Assembly: GCA_036898135.1 (NCBI GenBank)
Contig: CM072525.1
Coordinates: 54,281,799-54,345,798 of the forward strand
DNA length: 64,000 nt
Direction: 5' to 3'
Source of the DNA: Oncomelania hupensis
Lineage: Eukaryota > Mollusca > Gastropoda > Littorinimorpha > Pomatiopsidae
Shown here in pieces: positions 22,038 through 31,093 of the stretch (within the stretch, counting starts at the first letter, position 1; each line of letters begins with the position of its first letter). The notes beneath the pieces are model-generated. The model was given only the letters and a program-made list of their open reading frames with translations. It was not told the DNA's origin and searched no databases. A program made the translations under genes and the position numbers.

Positions 22038-22670
22038 TGTTACACTCCACTCGATGATGGTGTTTTTCTTTATCAGTATTTGATTCAGCCCCGATGCTGA
22101 AGTCCTGATAAGGTGTAACTCAGATTCGTTTATTCACACAGCCTGCTCAATCAGCATACAAGTCATAAAGTCGACGTATGAAGTTTTCCGCTTTTATTCA
22201 GCACACACCAACAACTGCATACAATTCTCAACTCAACTCAACAACTTTCACAGCAACTCTCAAATTTACTTTCCAACTTACTATCAACAACAACACTCAA
22301 AGCATCGAATATATAATTTTTTTCTATCCTTCGAGATGACGACAGTTTGTTCTAGAAATTGACGCATTACAACCAACCAATCAAAATTAAAGATCGTCAT
22401 CACTGACTTACGTCATACATGTCAAAAGAATGTTCTCCATTATCTATGTCCATCAAGAAACTTCGATCGATAGTAAACAAACGGATCCAGAAACTTCTCC
22501 AGTAATATCGACTAACGCAAATTATCAACGTTATACAAAGCCTCTCCTAACAACAATGCAAACTCAAATCAAAGGTAAATAAACTCCATTATTGAATACT
22601 TTGCAAAACGAAACGATTAGATCTATCGTGCGTGTTTCCGACGTACTACCATTCGCGTTTCAACGTAACA
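22038..22670 (-). repeat. 5' LTR of element 1
   Basis: 633 bp, TGTTAC...GTAACA, matching 11319-11951 except for a handful of bases (for example CCACT versus CGGTT near its left end). It is followed by CCGTG, the right target duplication. Confidence 0.95.
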
Positions 22671-23641
22671 CCGTGAGAGTTACAATTGAGGCACGGGTGC
22701 TGCCTGACATATTGATGCTTAACAGGAGGGAATATCTTGTCTCAACTTATGTTGCCCCTGTACTGAGATGCTTTCAGTGTCAGAAACTCGGACATTTAAA
22801 GAGGGAGTGTAAACTTAAAACTCCCGTTTGCTCCTCATGTGGTCAGAAAGGGCACAGTGGTGCTCATTGTAAGGCTCCCAAACTTAAATGCACTAATTGT
22901 CAAGGTGAACATTCAGCTGCGAATTATCACTGTCCAGCCCGCACCGAGCGCCTGTTGGCCAATGAGTTGCGGGCACATACATACATGCCACGCGCTCAGG
23001 CGTTTCGCATGGCTAAAGCACGATTGGTGGGTACTGCCGAGGATCAGACCCTTAGTGTAGGCCCAGGCAGGAACGCTAAGATAACTTCTTTATCTGCTCC
23101 CTCTCCTGTGCCGGTTTCTGGTGGAGGGAGAGCTGGGAGCACGCTCAGAACTTTTTCAGAGTGTGTTCGTGGTGTCGCCCGTCCATTAGGCGGCCCCGTA
23201 GTCTCCGACAAGGTCGGTTCTGTGTGCCCTGTTGGGGGTCGGTTAGTGCCAACTGACCCCCAGGCAGCTACCGTAGCTAACTTGGAAGCCAGAGTTGCTG
23301 AGCTCTCACGAGCAGTTGCTGACCTGACTAAAATGGTACAGGTGCTGGTGGCGGATAGGGTGCCGGCCTCTGTGTCGGCTCCCCCTCCTCCTCCTGTTCA
23401 TGTTCAGTCTGTGGCTTCTTCTGTTGAGGCTGAGATCGAGTCAATTTGGGGGCCTCCCTCATGTTCCTCCTCTGCTGGTGTTGGTAAAACTAGACAGGGT
23501 ATTGTCCAGGCCATACGAGAGCTTCTCCGACCCTTGGTCCCACACGATACTGTTGTTACTGTTGTTAACTTGCTGGGTTCGGCTCTGGATGGGCCTGAGA
23601 GGGTGGGTGGTGCACCTGGTGTTAGGATAATTGAAAATTAG
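22671..23641 (+). CDS. LINE B ORF1, right part (three CCHC knuckles, coiled coil)
   Basis: Resumes in frame directly after the CCGTG duplication at the RVTIEA box. Knuckles are CFQCQKLGHLKRECK, CSSCGQKGHSGAHC and CTNCQGEHSAANYHC. An MPRAQAF box and a variable Pro/Ser/Val-rich linker follow, then a leucine/valine coiled coil (about codons 205-240 of this part) and a C-terminal LLRPLVPHDT segment shared with LINE C. The stop TAG (23639-23641) is two bases before the ORF2 ATG. The 5-base duplication aside, left and right parts are in register, so ORF1 was open when element 1 landed. Confidence 0.9.
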
Positions 23642-23643
23642 AA

Positions 23644-26600
23644 ATGACTTATACAACCAATAAAACCATTACTGTTCTCCAGTGGAACTGTAGAACCATC
23701 TTAAATAAACAACCTCTGCTGGAAAATTATATGAAAGATTTCGGACCTTTTGACGTCTTGCTTCTGCAGTCCCTTAACGTTACACCACGAGCTCTTCCTC
23801 GTCTTGAGGGATACAGCTTTCCCCCAGTTGTAGGGGTTGAGGGTTTGGGGGGTAGGGCCAGTGTGGCCTCTTATGTTAGCACTAGGCTCACGTACCAGCC
23901 TCTGGTGTTATCTATTAATGACGGCCTTAATTGCCGGATGGGCTATTGCGCCATCTCCCTTCCAATCGTGAGGGCCCTACCTTTGGCTATTATAAACATC
24001 TATTATCCAGGAGGCACCTCTCACGCCTCGCAAGTAGCATGGATTAAAAATTTAGATGTTCATTCACATAGTTGGTTAGTGGCGGGAGACTTTAATGTCT
24101 CTCACAGCGCCTGGGACCCTGGATGTGAGAGGGATGTAGTTGGGGATCATCTTGCCGAGGCCATACTTGATTCCCCCTTGGCCTGCCTGAACGACGGATC
24201 CATTACTCATATTTCGGACATTGTGGGTAATCGTCACTCGGCTATAGACCTTGCCTTGGTCTCGTCCGCACTTGAGATTAGTTCTACCTGGTACACCGGA
24301 GATGATCATATTCAGTCGGATCACCTTCCGATACATGTTATTATCGGTGATGTCGTCCCCACTGTTGTGGATTTTGATAATTCCGCTAAATTTAATTTTA
24401 AGCTTGCCGATTGGGCTTCCTTTCGTGCGTGCATGGACGAAGGTCTGTCCTTGGCGGACCCATCGGATCCTGACGTTAATGTGCATTTGGATAATTTGAG
24501 AACTATCATTTTGAATGCCGCGGATAAATCTATTCCTGCTTCGCGGGCGAAGGGCTCACAACACCCTCGGTTCTCTACAGAGTGGTGGGATGATGCCTGT
24601 TCTCTAGCTCTAGCTGTTGCCCAGAAAAGAAAGGCAATGCGTAATTTTAAAGCCAATCTTTGTGATCTCAACCGGGAAATTCTTAGGACGACCACGTATG
24701 ATTGCCAGGAAACTATTGCTCGGGCCAAGGCAAATTTTTGGGATAAGTATATATCCGTAAACATTCGTGAGCCTAGGGACTCTTCTAAGCTCTGGGCCAA
24801 GTTGCGCACGTCTCGCGGGAGGGTGCGGCCACCGCCTCGGCCGATGACGATAGATGGGACTCCTACCTTCGATAACAGCTCTAAGGCCAACGCCTTGGCC
24901 TCAACCTTTGCTAAGGCTAGTCAGACTAATCACCTTCCCCCGGAGCTAGCTGAGGTCAGGAATAAATCACCCACCCCTGACCCGGAAGAAGACAATACTC
25001 AAAGTTATAATAGTGATTTCACATTAAATGAATTACAGACAGCCATTGCCTCTGTGGGAACCACTGCTAAGGCTACTGGGAAAGACCCAATTAATTATAT
25101 TATGATAAAACATTTTTCTTCTAAAATGCTGACGGCACTCCTTGGGCTTTATCAGTCATGTTGGAGTCAGGGTATTGTTCCTTTGGCCTGGAAAGAAGCC
25201 ATCGTGGTGGCCATTCCCAAGCCTGGTAAACCTCAAAATAATCCTGAAAATTTCAGACCAATTTCACTTCTGCCACATCTTAGTAAAATATATGAAAAAA
25301 TTATTACCCAGCGGCTGGAATATACCTTAAATAAACATAATATTATCCCCAGATGTCAGGCGGGGTTTCGCAGGGGACGTAACTGTCTAGAACATGTGGT
25401 CAGGCTTGTGGAGCACGCCAGAACTGCGATGACCCTTGGTGACTCAGTAATCGCCACCTTTTTTTATATTAAAAAGGCGTTCGACTCTGTGTGGCATGAC
25501 AGATTGCTGGTTAAGCTATCAAAACTGGGATTTTCTGGGCGTCTATACCAGTTTGTCAAGTCTTTTTTACAGGACCGGTCTCTGGCAGTTCGTGTTGGTT
25601 CGTCCACCTCGCCTCGTCACCTTCTTGATATGGGGGTCCCGCAGGGTAGCGTTATTGCACCCTTGTTATTTACAGTCATGTTGCATGATATAGATGGCAG
25701 GTTGACCAGTCCTGGGCTTTACATGTCACTATATGCCGACGATCTGGCTATCTGGGCAGTATATCGGGGGAATAAGGTCTATGCTACTGGGTGGTTGGAC
25801 TGGTACCAGAGTATGGTTGACAGGACTGTGGAATATATGGACATTAATGGCTTTGCCTTGAGCCCCGAGAAGACCTCATTGATGGTTTTCTCTCGTGTTA
25901 GAGCCATGCGCTCACAGTTTCAGATTTATATATCGAATATATGTATTCGGCCGGTTAACACAGCAGTGTTTTTGGGGGTTACCTTAGACCAAGGTCTTAC
26001 CTGGGGCCCCCACGTAGCATCCTTGATTGGAAAAGCAAATAGGGCAGTTTCTCTTATAAAATTTCTGACTACTCAGACTCTCTTTTCACCAGTAAACCTA
26101 GTCACTCTTGTTGGTGCTCTTGTCAGGTCTCGCCTGACTTATGGGCATCAGGTCTTTTTTGCCTGTTCTAACTCACTCTGGAAAAAGCTGGAAACTGTTG
26201 AGCTTCGTGCACTGAAAATTGCACTTCAACTCCCCTCGTTTGCTGTCAATAACCTAGTTTATCAAGAGTGCGGATGGCTGCCATTGAGAGATCAATGTAA
26301 AGTAATGGCGGCGGGTTTTGAAGCCCGCGCCTTCTCGTCGGCGGCTGAGGTGGAAGACGTTCTTGGTGGCGCCCACCACACTTCCTCTGAAATAGTGCGT
26401 GATCGCATTAAAAAATTACCCATAGTGTATCGTAAAACCTGCCCGTTGGCCTCTTATACTCGCCCCCTTTGGGAAGATGCATCCTCTGACCCGTCAGATG
26501 TTGCCCCCCGGATAGTGCCTGCCGTACCTAAATGGGAGCTTACTCCACCAGTGATTGATGTTGAGTTGGCCACGATAGGTAGGAAGGACAGTCATTCCTT

Positions 26601-27480
26601 ACTGTTAAAAACACATGCTAAGGAAAAAATTTCCCTGTATTTCTCTGATCACTTATTGATCTATACTGATGGATCTGTGCAGACTGATGGAGGTGCAGGG
26701 TGCGCCTATGTTGCCCCTTCTTTGAAGGTAACAAAGCTATTCGCCCTACGTCAGGGTATCAGTATTTTTTCTGCTGAGATTTACGCCATACTGATGGCGC
26801 TACTGTATGTCAGTGAATTACCTTCCTTGCCTCGGGGTGTGGCTGTGTTTACTGACTCATTATCATCGCTTCAGGCTCTTAGAGTCGGTGGCACTGTCAA
26901 TAGGGAAGAGCTCCAACATGAGATCCTTCAGTTGGTTCATCAGCTGGGTTGCCGGGGATGTCGGGTCGCTCTCGTGTGGATCCCCTCACATATTGGCATT
27001 ACTGGCAATGAGATGGCTGACCGTGCTGCCTCTGAGGCTGTGCGCGCGGAGCCTATTGTCAGCTTGCCTTTCTCAATTAGTGAAATCAAGAGTAGGTTGC
27101 GCAGGGCCTCTTTCGGGGCCCGTGCGCAATTTATGCAAGACTATTGCTCTCGAAAGGCCTTGCCTTTTCTTAAGGTGGGCCTCTCTCATGTTCCCCTGCT
27201 GTCACGTAAACATCAAAAGATTATTAGTAGAATTAGAACTGATGCTCAGGCATCTAAATTTGGAGATACCGTTTGTCCATGTGGTGGAAGGCTCGACTGG
27301 CTCCACCTGTTTGGGAACTGTCCTCCCTTGGCGCAGTCCTTTGCGCACCTACGGGACTACTCCTTGGAACATACACTGCAGCCCATAGAATTTTTAATTG
27401 CTCATGAAAAATTGGGTACTGTCCCTCAAAGATTACTGTCAACTTCTATTTTGACCTCCCCATGGAGTCACATGTTTTGA
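23644..27480 (+). CDS. LINE B ORF2: endonuclease, reverse transcriptase, RNase H (1278 aa)
   Basis: Uninterrupted. APE-type endonuclease (about 1-235): QWNCRT, INIYYPG, GDFNVSH, AIDLALV and SDHLPI are present, but the usual catalytic QE is QS (Ser43). RT (about 480-800): FRPISLLPHLSKIYEKI, QAGFRRGRN, GVPQGSVIAPLLF and YADD (697-700). RT motif A reads FFYIKKAFDSVW, so the catalytic Asp is Tyr608 (TAT at 25465-25467; LINE C has Asp). RNase H (about 1005-1130): YTDGSV, SAEIYA, FTDSL and WIPSHIGITGNEMADRAA. A C-terminal CPCGGRLDWLHLFGNC motif lies near 1212. The frame looks intact but the RT should be inactive through D608Y. The length is normal for I-superfamily ORF2. Confidence 0.95.
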   Translation: MTYTTNKTITVLQWNCRTILNKQPLLENYMKDFGPFDVLLLQSLNVTPRALPRLEGYSFPPVVGVEGLGGRASVASYVSTRLTYQPLVLSINDGLNCRMGYCAISLPIVRALPLAIINIYYPGGTSHASQVAWIKNLDVHSHSWLVAGDFNVSHSAWDPGCERDVVGDHLAEAILDSPLACLNDGSITHISDIVGNRHSAIDLALVSSALEISSTWYTGDDHIQSDHLPIHVIIGDVVPTVVDFDNSAKFNFKLADWASFRACMDEGLSLADPSDPDVNVHLDNLRTIILNAADKSIPASRAKGSQHPRFSTEWWDDACSLALAVAQKRKAMRNFKANLCDLNREILRTTTYDCQETIARAKANFWDKYISVNIREPRDSSKLWAKLRTSRGRVRPPPRPMTIDGTPTFDNSSKANALASTFAKASQTNHLPPELAEVRNKSPTPDPEEDNTQSYNSDFTLNELQTAIASVGTTAKATGKDPINYIMIKHFSSKMLTALLGLYQSCWSQGIVPLAWKEAIVVAIPKPGKPQNNPENFRPISLLPHLSKIYEKIITQRLEYTLNKHNIIPRCQAGFRRGRNCLEHVVRLVEHARTAMTLGDSVIATFFYIKKAFDSVWHDRLLVKLSKLGFSGRLYQFVKSFLQDRSLAVRVGSSTSPRHLLDMGVPQGSVIAPLLFTVMLHDIDGRLTSPGLYMSLYADDLAIWAVYRGNKVYATGWLDWYQSMVDRTVEYMDINGFALSPEKTSLMVFSRVRAMRSQFQIYISNICIRPVNTAVFLGVTLDQGLTWGPHVASLIGKANRAVSLIKFLTTQTLFSPVNLVTLVGALVRSRLTYGHQVFFACSNSLWKKLETVELRALKIALQLPSFAVNNLVYQECGWLPLRDQCKVMAAGFEARAFSSAAEVEDVLGGAHHTSSEIVRDRIKKLPIVYRKTCPLASYTRPLWEDASSDPSDVAPRIVPAVPKWELTPPVIDVELATIGRKDSHSLLLKTHAKEKISLYFSDHLLIYTDGSVQTDGGAGCAYVAPSLKVTKLFALRQGISIFSAEIYAILMALLYVSELPSLPRGVAVFTDSLSSLQALRVGGTVNREELQHEILQLVHQLGCRGCRVALVWIPSHIGITGNEMADRAASEAVRAEPIVSLPFSISEIKSRLRRASFGARAQFMQDYCSRKALPFLKVGLSHVPLLSRKHQKIISRIRTDAQASKFGDTVCPCGGRLDWLHLFGNCPPLAQSFAHLRDYSLEHTLQPIEFLIAHEKLGTVPQRLLSTSILTSPWSHMF

Positions 27481-28479
27481 GTTATTTGCTGCCGGCGAGG
27501 GTGCGAAGGCCTTAGCCCCCCCTTTATGGCTGCACTATGTCAATTAATTTGAATAAGTTGATTAGCTGGTTAGTTAATTTTTTTTGTTTTGTTTTTTGTT
27601 TTTGTTTTTGCTTGCGTGTTTTGGTCTGTATGGATCAAATGCCCCCGCTGAAAAAGACTAGGGCTCTTAAACTCTTCTTAACCAAAAATTTGTTTTTAAA
27701 CTAATATTAGTATCGACTAAACCTCAATGATTTTCATTGAGTAAAATTTTTATCAATGTTAACTCTGTTAGAGTTATTGTTTTAAGTTATTCTGCTGCCG
27801 GTGAGGGTGCGAAGGCCTTAGCCCCCCCCCCCTTTTTTATCGCAGCACTATGTTAATTAACTTAACTTTTTTCTTTCTCGGCCTGTATGGGTCGATCCCC
27901 TTGCTGAAGTGGAAAAGGACAAGGGTTTTTTTCTTTTTTCTTTTAAAAACCTCTTTTTAACCTGGGATTGTCTTTAAGTCGGTATTAATAATAAATATAA
28001 CCCTAATGGTATTTATAAAGGTACTCCTGATTTAATGAAGGAGAATTTTCTTAACAAACTTAATCTTAAATATGGCTGTCTTGTGGATATTTTTCAGCCT
28101 AAGGCCATGTGTAAAGGCTATCTTTTTAACAATTAATTTTAAAAGCCAAATGTAAATTCTTGGTCTTTATTATTTTTTGACCTCTTTTTTGAGATCCTTG
28201 TTTGATGTTAAATTTTTATAATAATTGGTTAATTAATAAGTTTAGAATTATTGGTAATTAAGATTTAAGAATATTATTCCCTATATTTTATTTTAAATCA
28301 CTTTTAAACATGTTTTAATCAATAGCCAGCCTCACCACCTCTTCCTGCGTATAGACACCGGAGCGAACGGCAATGGTTTTTCTTTCTAACGTCCTAAAGG
28401 GGTTTATAACCCCCGTTTTATTGTCCTTAACATATTTTTTTATCATAGGACGTAAAGCTTTGTTCTGCGTTGTTCTGCG
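27481..28479 (+). other. LINE B 3' UTR with repeated module and terminal hairpin
   Basis: AT-rich, non-coding. The 15-mer GAGGGTGCGAAGGCC followed by a C-run occurs twice (27497 and 27803) about 300 bp apart, and the surrounding modules are related. The same 15-mer occurs in the LINE C 3' UTR. The UTR ends with GTCC (28423-28426) / GGAC (28448-28451), then GTAAAGC and a TTGTTCTGCG-type short repeat. Confidence 0.75.
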
Positions 28480-29198
28480 TTCTTCACACATACATATTCA
28501 TTCGATTGCACTTCTTGAAAGGGTCAGGTCGCATTCTGCCTTGCCTCCTCTTCACGTCACTGCTTGCTGTTGCCAACTCTGAATGGGACTCAGCCGAAAA
28601 AAGGAAGAAATACGGACTTAGCCACAGGAGGGCTTAGCACTGACACCACCCTGATTGGACTTCGTATGTGCGCTTCTCCGCCAGAGACATTTTCTAGAAA
28701 GGTTCTCCTACCTAATACCATCACTGGTTGGGGTTACTTCACCCCCAGGAGCAGCGCCAGTTTTCCATAATAGCCATCAGCTGCTGTGCACTGCAGCCAA
28801 CAGGGAGCACAGGACCATACAGACAGGATTCTGTGCACACCGTCTCAGCAGCCGGCCCTGCTACCGGCTTTACACATATGCTGATCATACGGCCCCTTGG
28901 GAGGCATATGGTACCGTACCCCTTGCTATTTGAATGCAAATTTGATCTAAACTTTTTTTATCTAACTCTATTTTAAGTGGTTTTAACCACATACACAAGG
29001 TCTGAAAGGTTCTTAAAGTCATCGCGATCTCTGGCCGCGAATTACCAAAAGCCTTTTCAGCAATTTTCCTATTTAGAAATTCTTAGAGATTTTAAATACG
29101 TACTATCTTTTTTGGCCACCTTATTGGTCCCCAGAGAAGAACCACATAGGACCTTTTTTTTTGGTCCTATTGTCTTGCTGTCTGTCTGTCTGTGAGAA
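28480..29198 (+). other. LINE C 5' UTR
   Basis: No gene. It starts with TTCTTCACACA directly after the LINE B tail. The first 80 bases, including GAAAGGGTC(A/G)GGTCG and TGCCTTGCCTCC, resemble the segment after the LINE E tail (59105 on). Short + strand frames have no recognisable domain. A (CTGT)n run ends at 29192. Confidence 0.55.
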
Positions 29199-31084
29199 AT
29201 GTCCGAATTATCCTCTGTCGGCTCCTCCCCAGAGAGCGACACCATGAACTCTCCCCCGCTTAAGGGCAAAGCCTCCTCTAAGGTTGCCGCTAAACGCCCT
29301 CGTAGGCTTGGTGGTCAACGAAATGACTCACCTTTTGCCAGAAATGCCACTGAAGACGATGGCCTTGTGGGTGGTCTGCCTCCCGTGAGGAGAGCACTTG
29401 ACCTCCCAGCGCTCACTGCCATCCAGGACACTGAAAATTTAGACTCTGTCACCATGGCTTCCCCGAACAAAAAACAGAAGCTAACTGACACCTCCTCCAC
29501 CCCCGATGGGGAAGATGGGGCTGAGCCAGTCTCGCCCTCCCAGGGGGTACCCTCTCCCTCTGCAGATGGGGATAGTGACCTTGAGGAGGTCGTTGACGAC
29601 CCCCAGGTTGACGAACACCCCCCCCCCCCACTCAAAATGAATCCTTGCCACATGACCCATCGCAGGAACCAGATCCAGGGTGGACAAAAGCTAAACGTAA
29701 ACGGTCTAGGTCCAATCGCAAAACCCAGGCCCCCATACGCACCACAACACCCAACTATGGATTGTGCCAATTCCCGGTAGTCATTCGGCAAACTGGGGAC
29801 ACATCCATGGCGAAACTCAAATCCCTACAATGGAAAATGTCCCAGTTTCTCAAACAAATGGTTAATGACGTTGCCAAGGTCTGCCCATATGGCGATGGCT
29901 TCCTAATTGACTGCGTGTCAAAGGTACAACAGCAAAAACTGGTCAAACACACAAAACTTGGTCAATTTTCAATCACTTGCTCAATACCGGTTCCCGTCGT
30001 CGACGGGGTAATCCGGGGCATCCCTCAGTCAGTTACTGAGGGAGAGCTGATTAAAGCCTTTAACGGACTCATTGAATCCAACGGGGAACTACAGCTCTGT
30101 AAGATCAGATCATGTCGACGCCTCACTAATGTTAACGGCGTCCAGACATCAGCAATCAGGGTTACACTGGAAGCACTCACTCTACATGACGTCATCAGGG
30201 TAAACAAAACAGATTACCAGGTTGAACCGTACACCGCACCAGTATTTCGGTGCTTCAAGTGCCAACGATTCGGACACGCAAAAAAAGACTGCAAGGTCAA
30301 ACTTCCGGTCTGTTCCTCCTGTGGGACCCGAGGACACACCGGCGCTGACTGTCGAGCCACAAAACGCAGATGCACTAACTGTCGCGGGGAGCACTCCGCG
30401 GCAAATCCACACTGCCCCGCCCTTCAAGAACGAATTCTTGCCAATACACTCAGAGCCCAAACCTATATGCCTCGTGCTCAGGCATTTCACCTAGCAAAAA
30501 CCCAGCTCAAAAACGACCTAGACGGGCCTCCCCCCGCCCTCAAACCACAAGCAGTGAACACTGCCCCTCCTGCCGCACCTCCAGCCATCCCCAAAACCAC
30601 AAGTGCATCTGCACCCACAGTCACTACCAACCAAACCCTAGCAATGGAACATCGCTCCAAACCTCCTGCTATACCAAGACCAGCACCCAGGACAAGAGTC
30701 AACCCCCAACCCGGTCCACTTGACTCTCCCTGGGCAGCAATCTCTAGGCTGGAAGCAATTGTTGCAAACCTGGCCCAAAAACTGGACGCGCTTACTGATT
30801 CCATCCAGGCTTCCAGAACCGCACCTTCGGCTCCGACTTTGACACTACCACCGGCTCCGACTCCCCCGCCACCGGCACAATCCCAAGCCACGCCAACACC
30901 CTCACAAGACCCGGATGCGGCTGCCGGCTGGGAACCACGAACCTCACAACTAGTTTTAGAGCTTTTGTCCCTTCTCAAACCCCTTCTTCCTCATGACACC
31001 CTTGTCAGGGTAAAACACCTAATAGGTAACGCTCTCGACAATGTTCAGGCTGCACCAACAGGCGCCCAAAACTCAACAAACTAA
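29199..31084 (+). pseudogene. LINE C ORF1 (gag-like), one frameshift in a C-run
   Basis: Starts at ATG 29199 (shared with the TGTGAGAA context). The N-terminus is low-complexity Ser/Pro/Asp-rich with basic patches (RRLGGQRNDSPFARN). A poly-C tract at about 29618-29629 puts the downstream part in another frame; an indel in this run joins them, and the apparent start at 29645 is only a TTG. Then come an RRM-like region, the RVTLEA box, knuckles CFKCQRFGHAKKDC, CSSCGTRGHTGADC and CTNCRGEHSAANPHC, MPRAQAF, a long Pro/Ala/Thr linker with a coiled coil and the LLKPLLPHDT C-terminus. The protein would bind LINE RNA. The stop is nine bases before the ORF2 ATG. Confidence 0.88.
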
Positions 31085-31093
31085 TCTGCAAAA

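Larger units (their letters stand above)
11319..22670 (-). mobile_element. LTR element 1: Gmr1-like Ty3/gypsy, RT-deleted, host of nested element 2
   Basis: Bounded by 633-bp LTRs (11319-11951 and 22038-22670) with ends TGTTAC...GTAACA and the 5-bp target duplication CCGTG (11314-11318, 22671-22675). Orientation is -: coding frames read leftward, a purine tract (complement of 11952-11966, with GGGGGG) abuts the left LTR, and a TGGGGGTCAAG primer-site-like sequence lies next to the right LTR (complement of 22025-22036). Removing element 2 and its duplication leaves about 5.67 kb. The two LTRs differ at only a few sites, indicating a fairly recent insertion, older than element 2. Confidence 0.95.
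10932..28479 (+). mobile_element. LINE B: family-1 I-superfamily LINE, interrupted by nested LTR elements
   Basis: Contains ORF1 (in two pieces, 10932-11318 and 22671-23641), an uninterrupted ORF2 (23644-27480) and a 1-kb 3' UTR ending in the hairpin GTCC (28423) / GGAC (28448-28451). Without the LTR insertion it would be about 6.2 kb. The 5' UTR and the ORF1 start are missing, because the element begins within ORF1 immediately after the tail of LINE A2. Confidence 0.9.

Noticed and set aside
23644..27480. LINE B as an active, autonomous LINE
   Set aside because: The motif-A Asp is Tyr, the ORF1 is split by an LTR element and the 5' end is missing.
29645..29650. Start of a separate LINE C ORF1 at 29645
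   Set aside because: The codon is TTG; the frame is open further upstream and joins the 29199 frame through an indel in the C-run.
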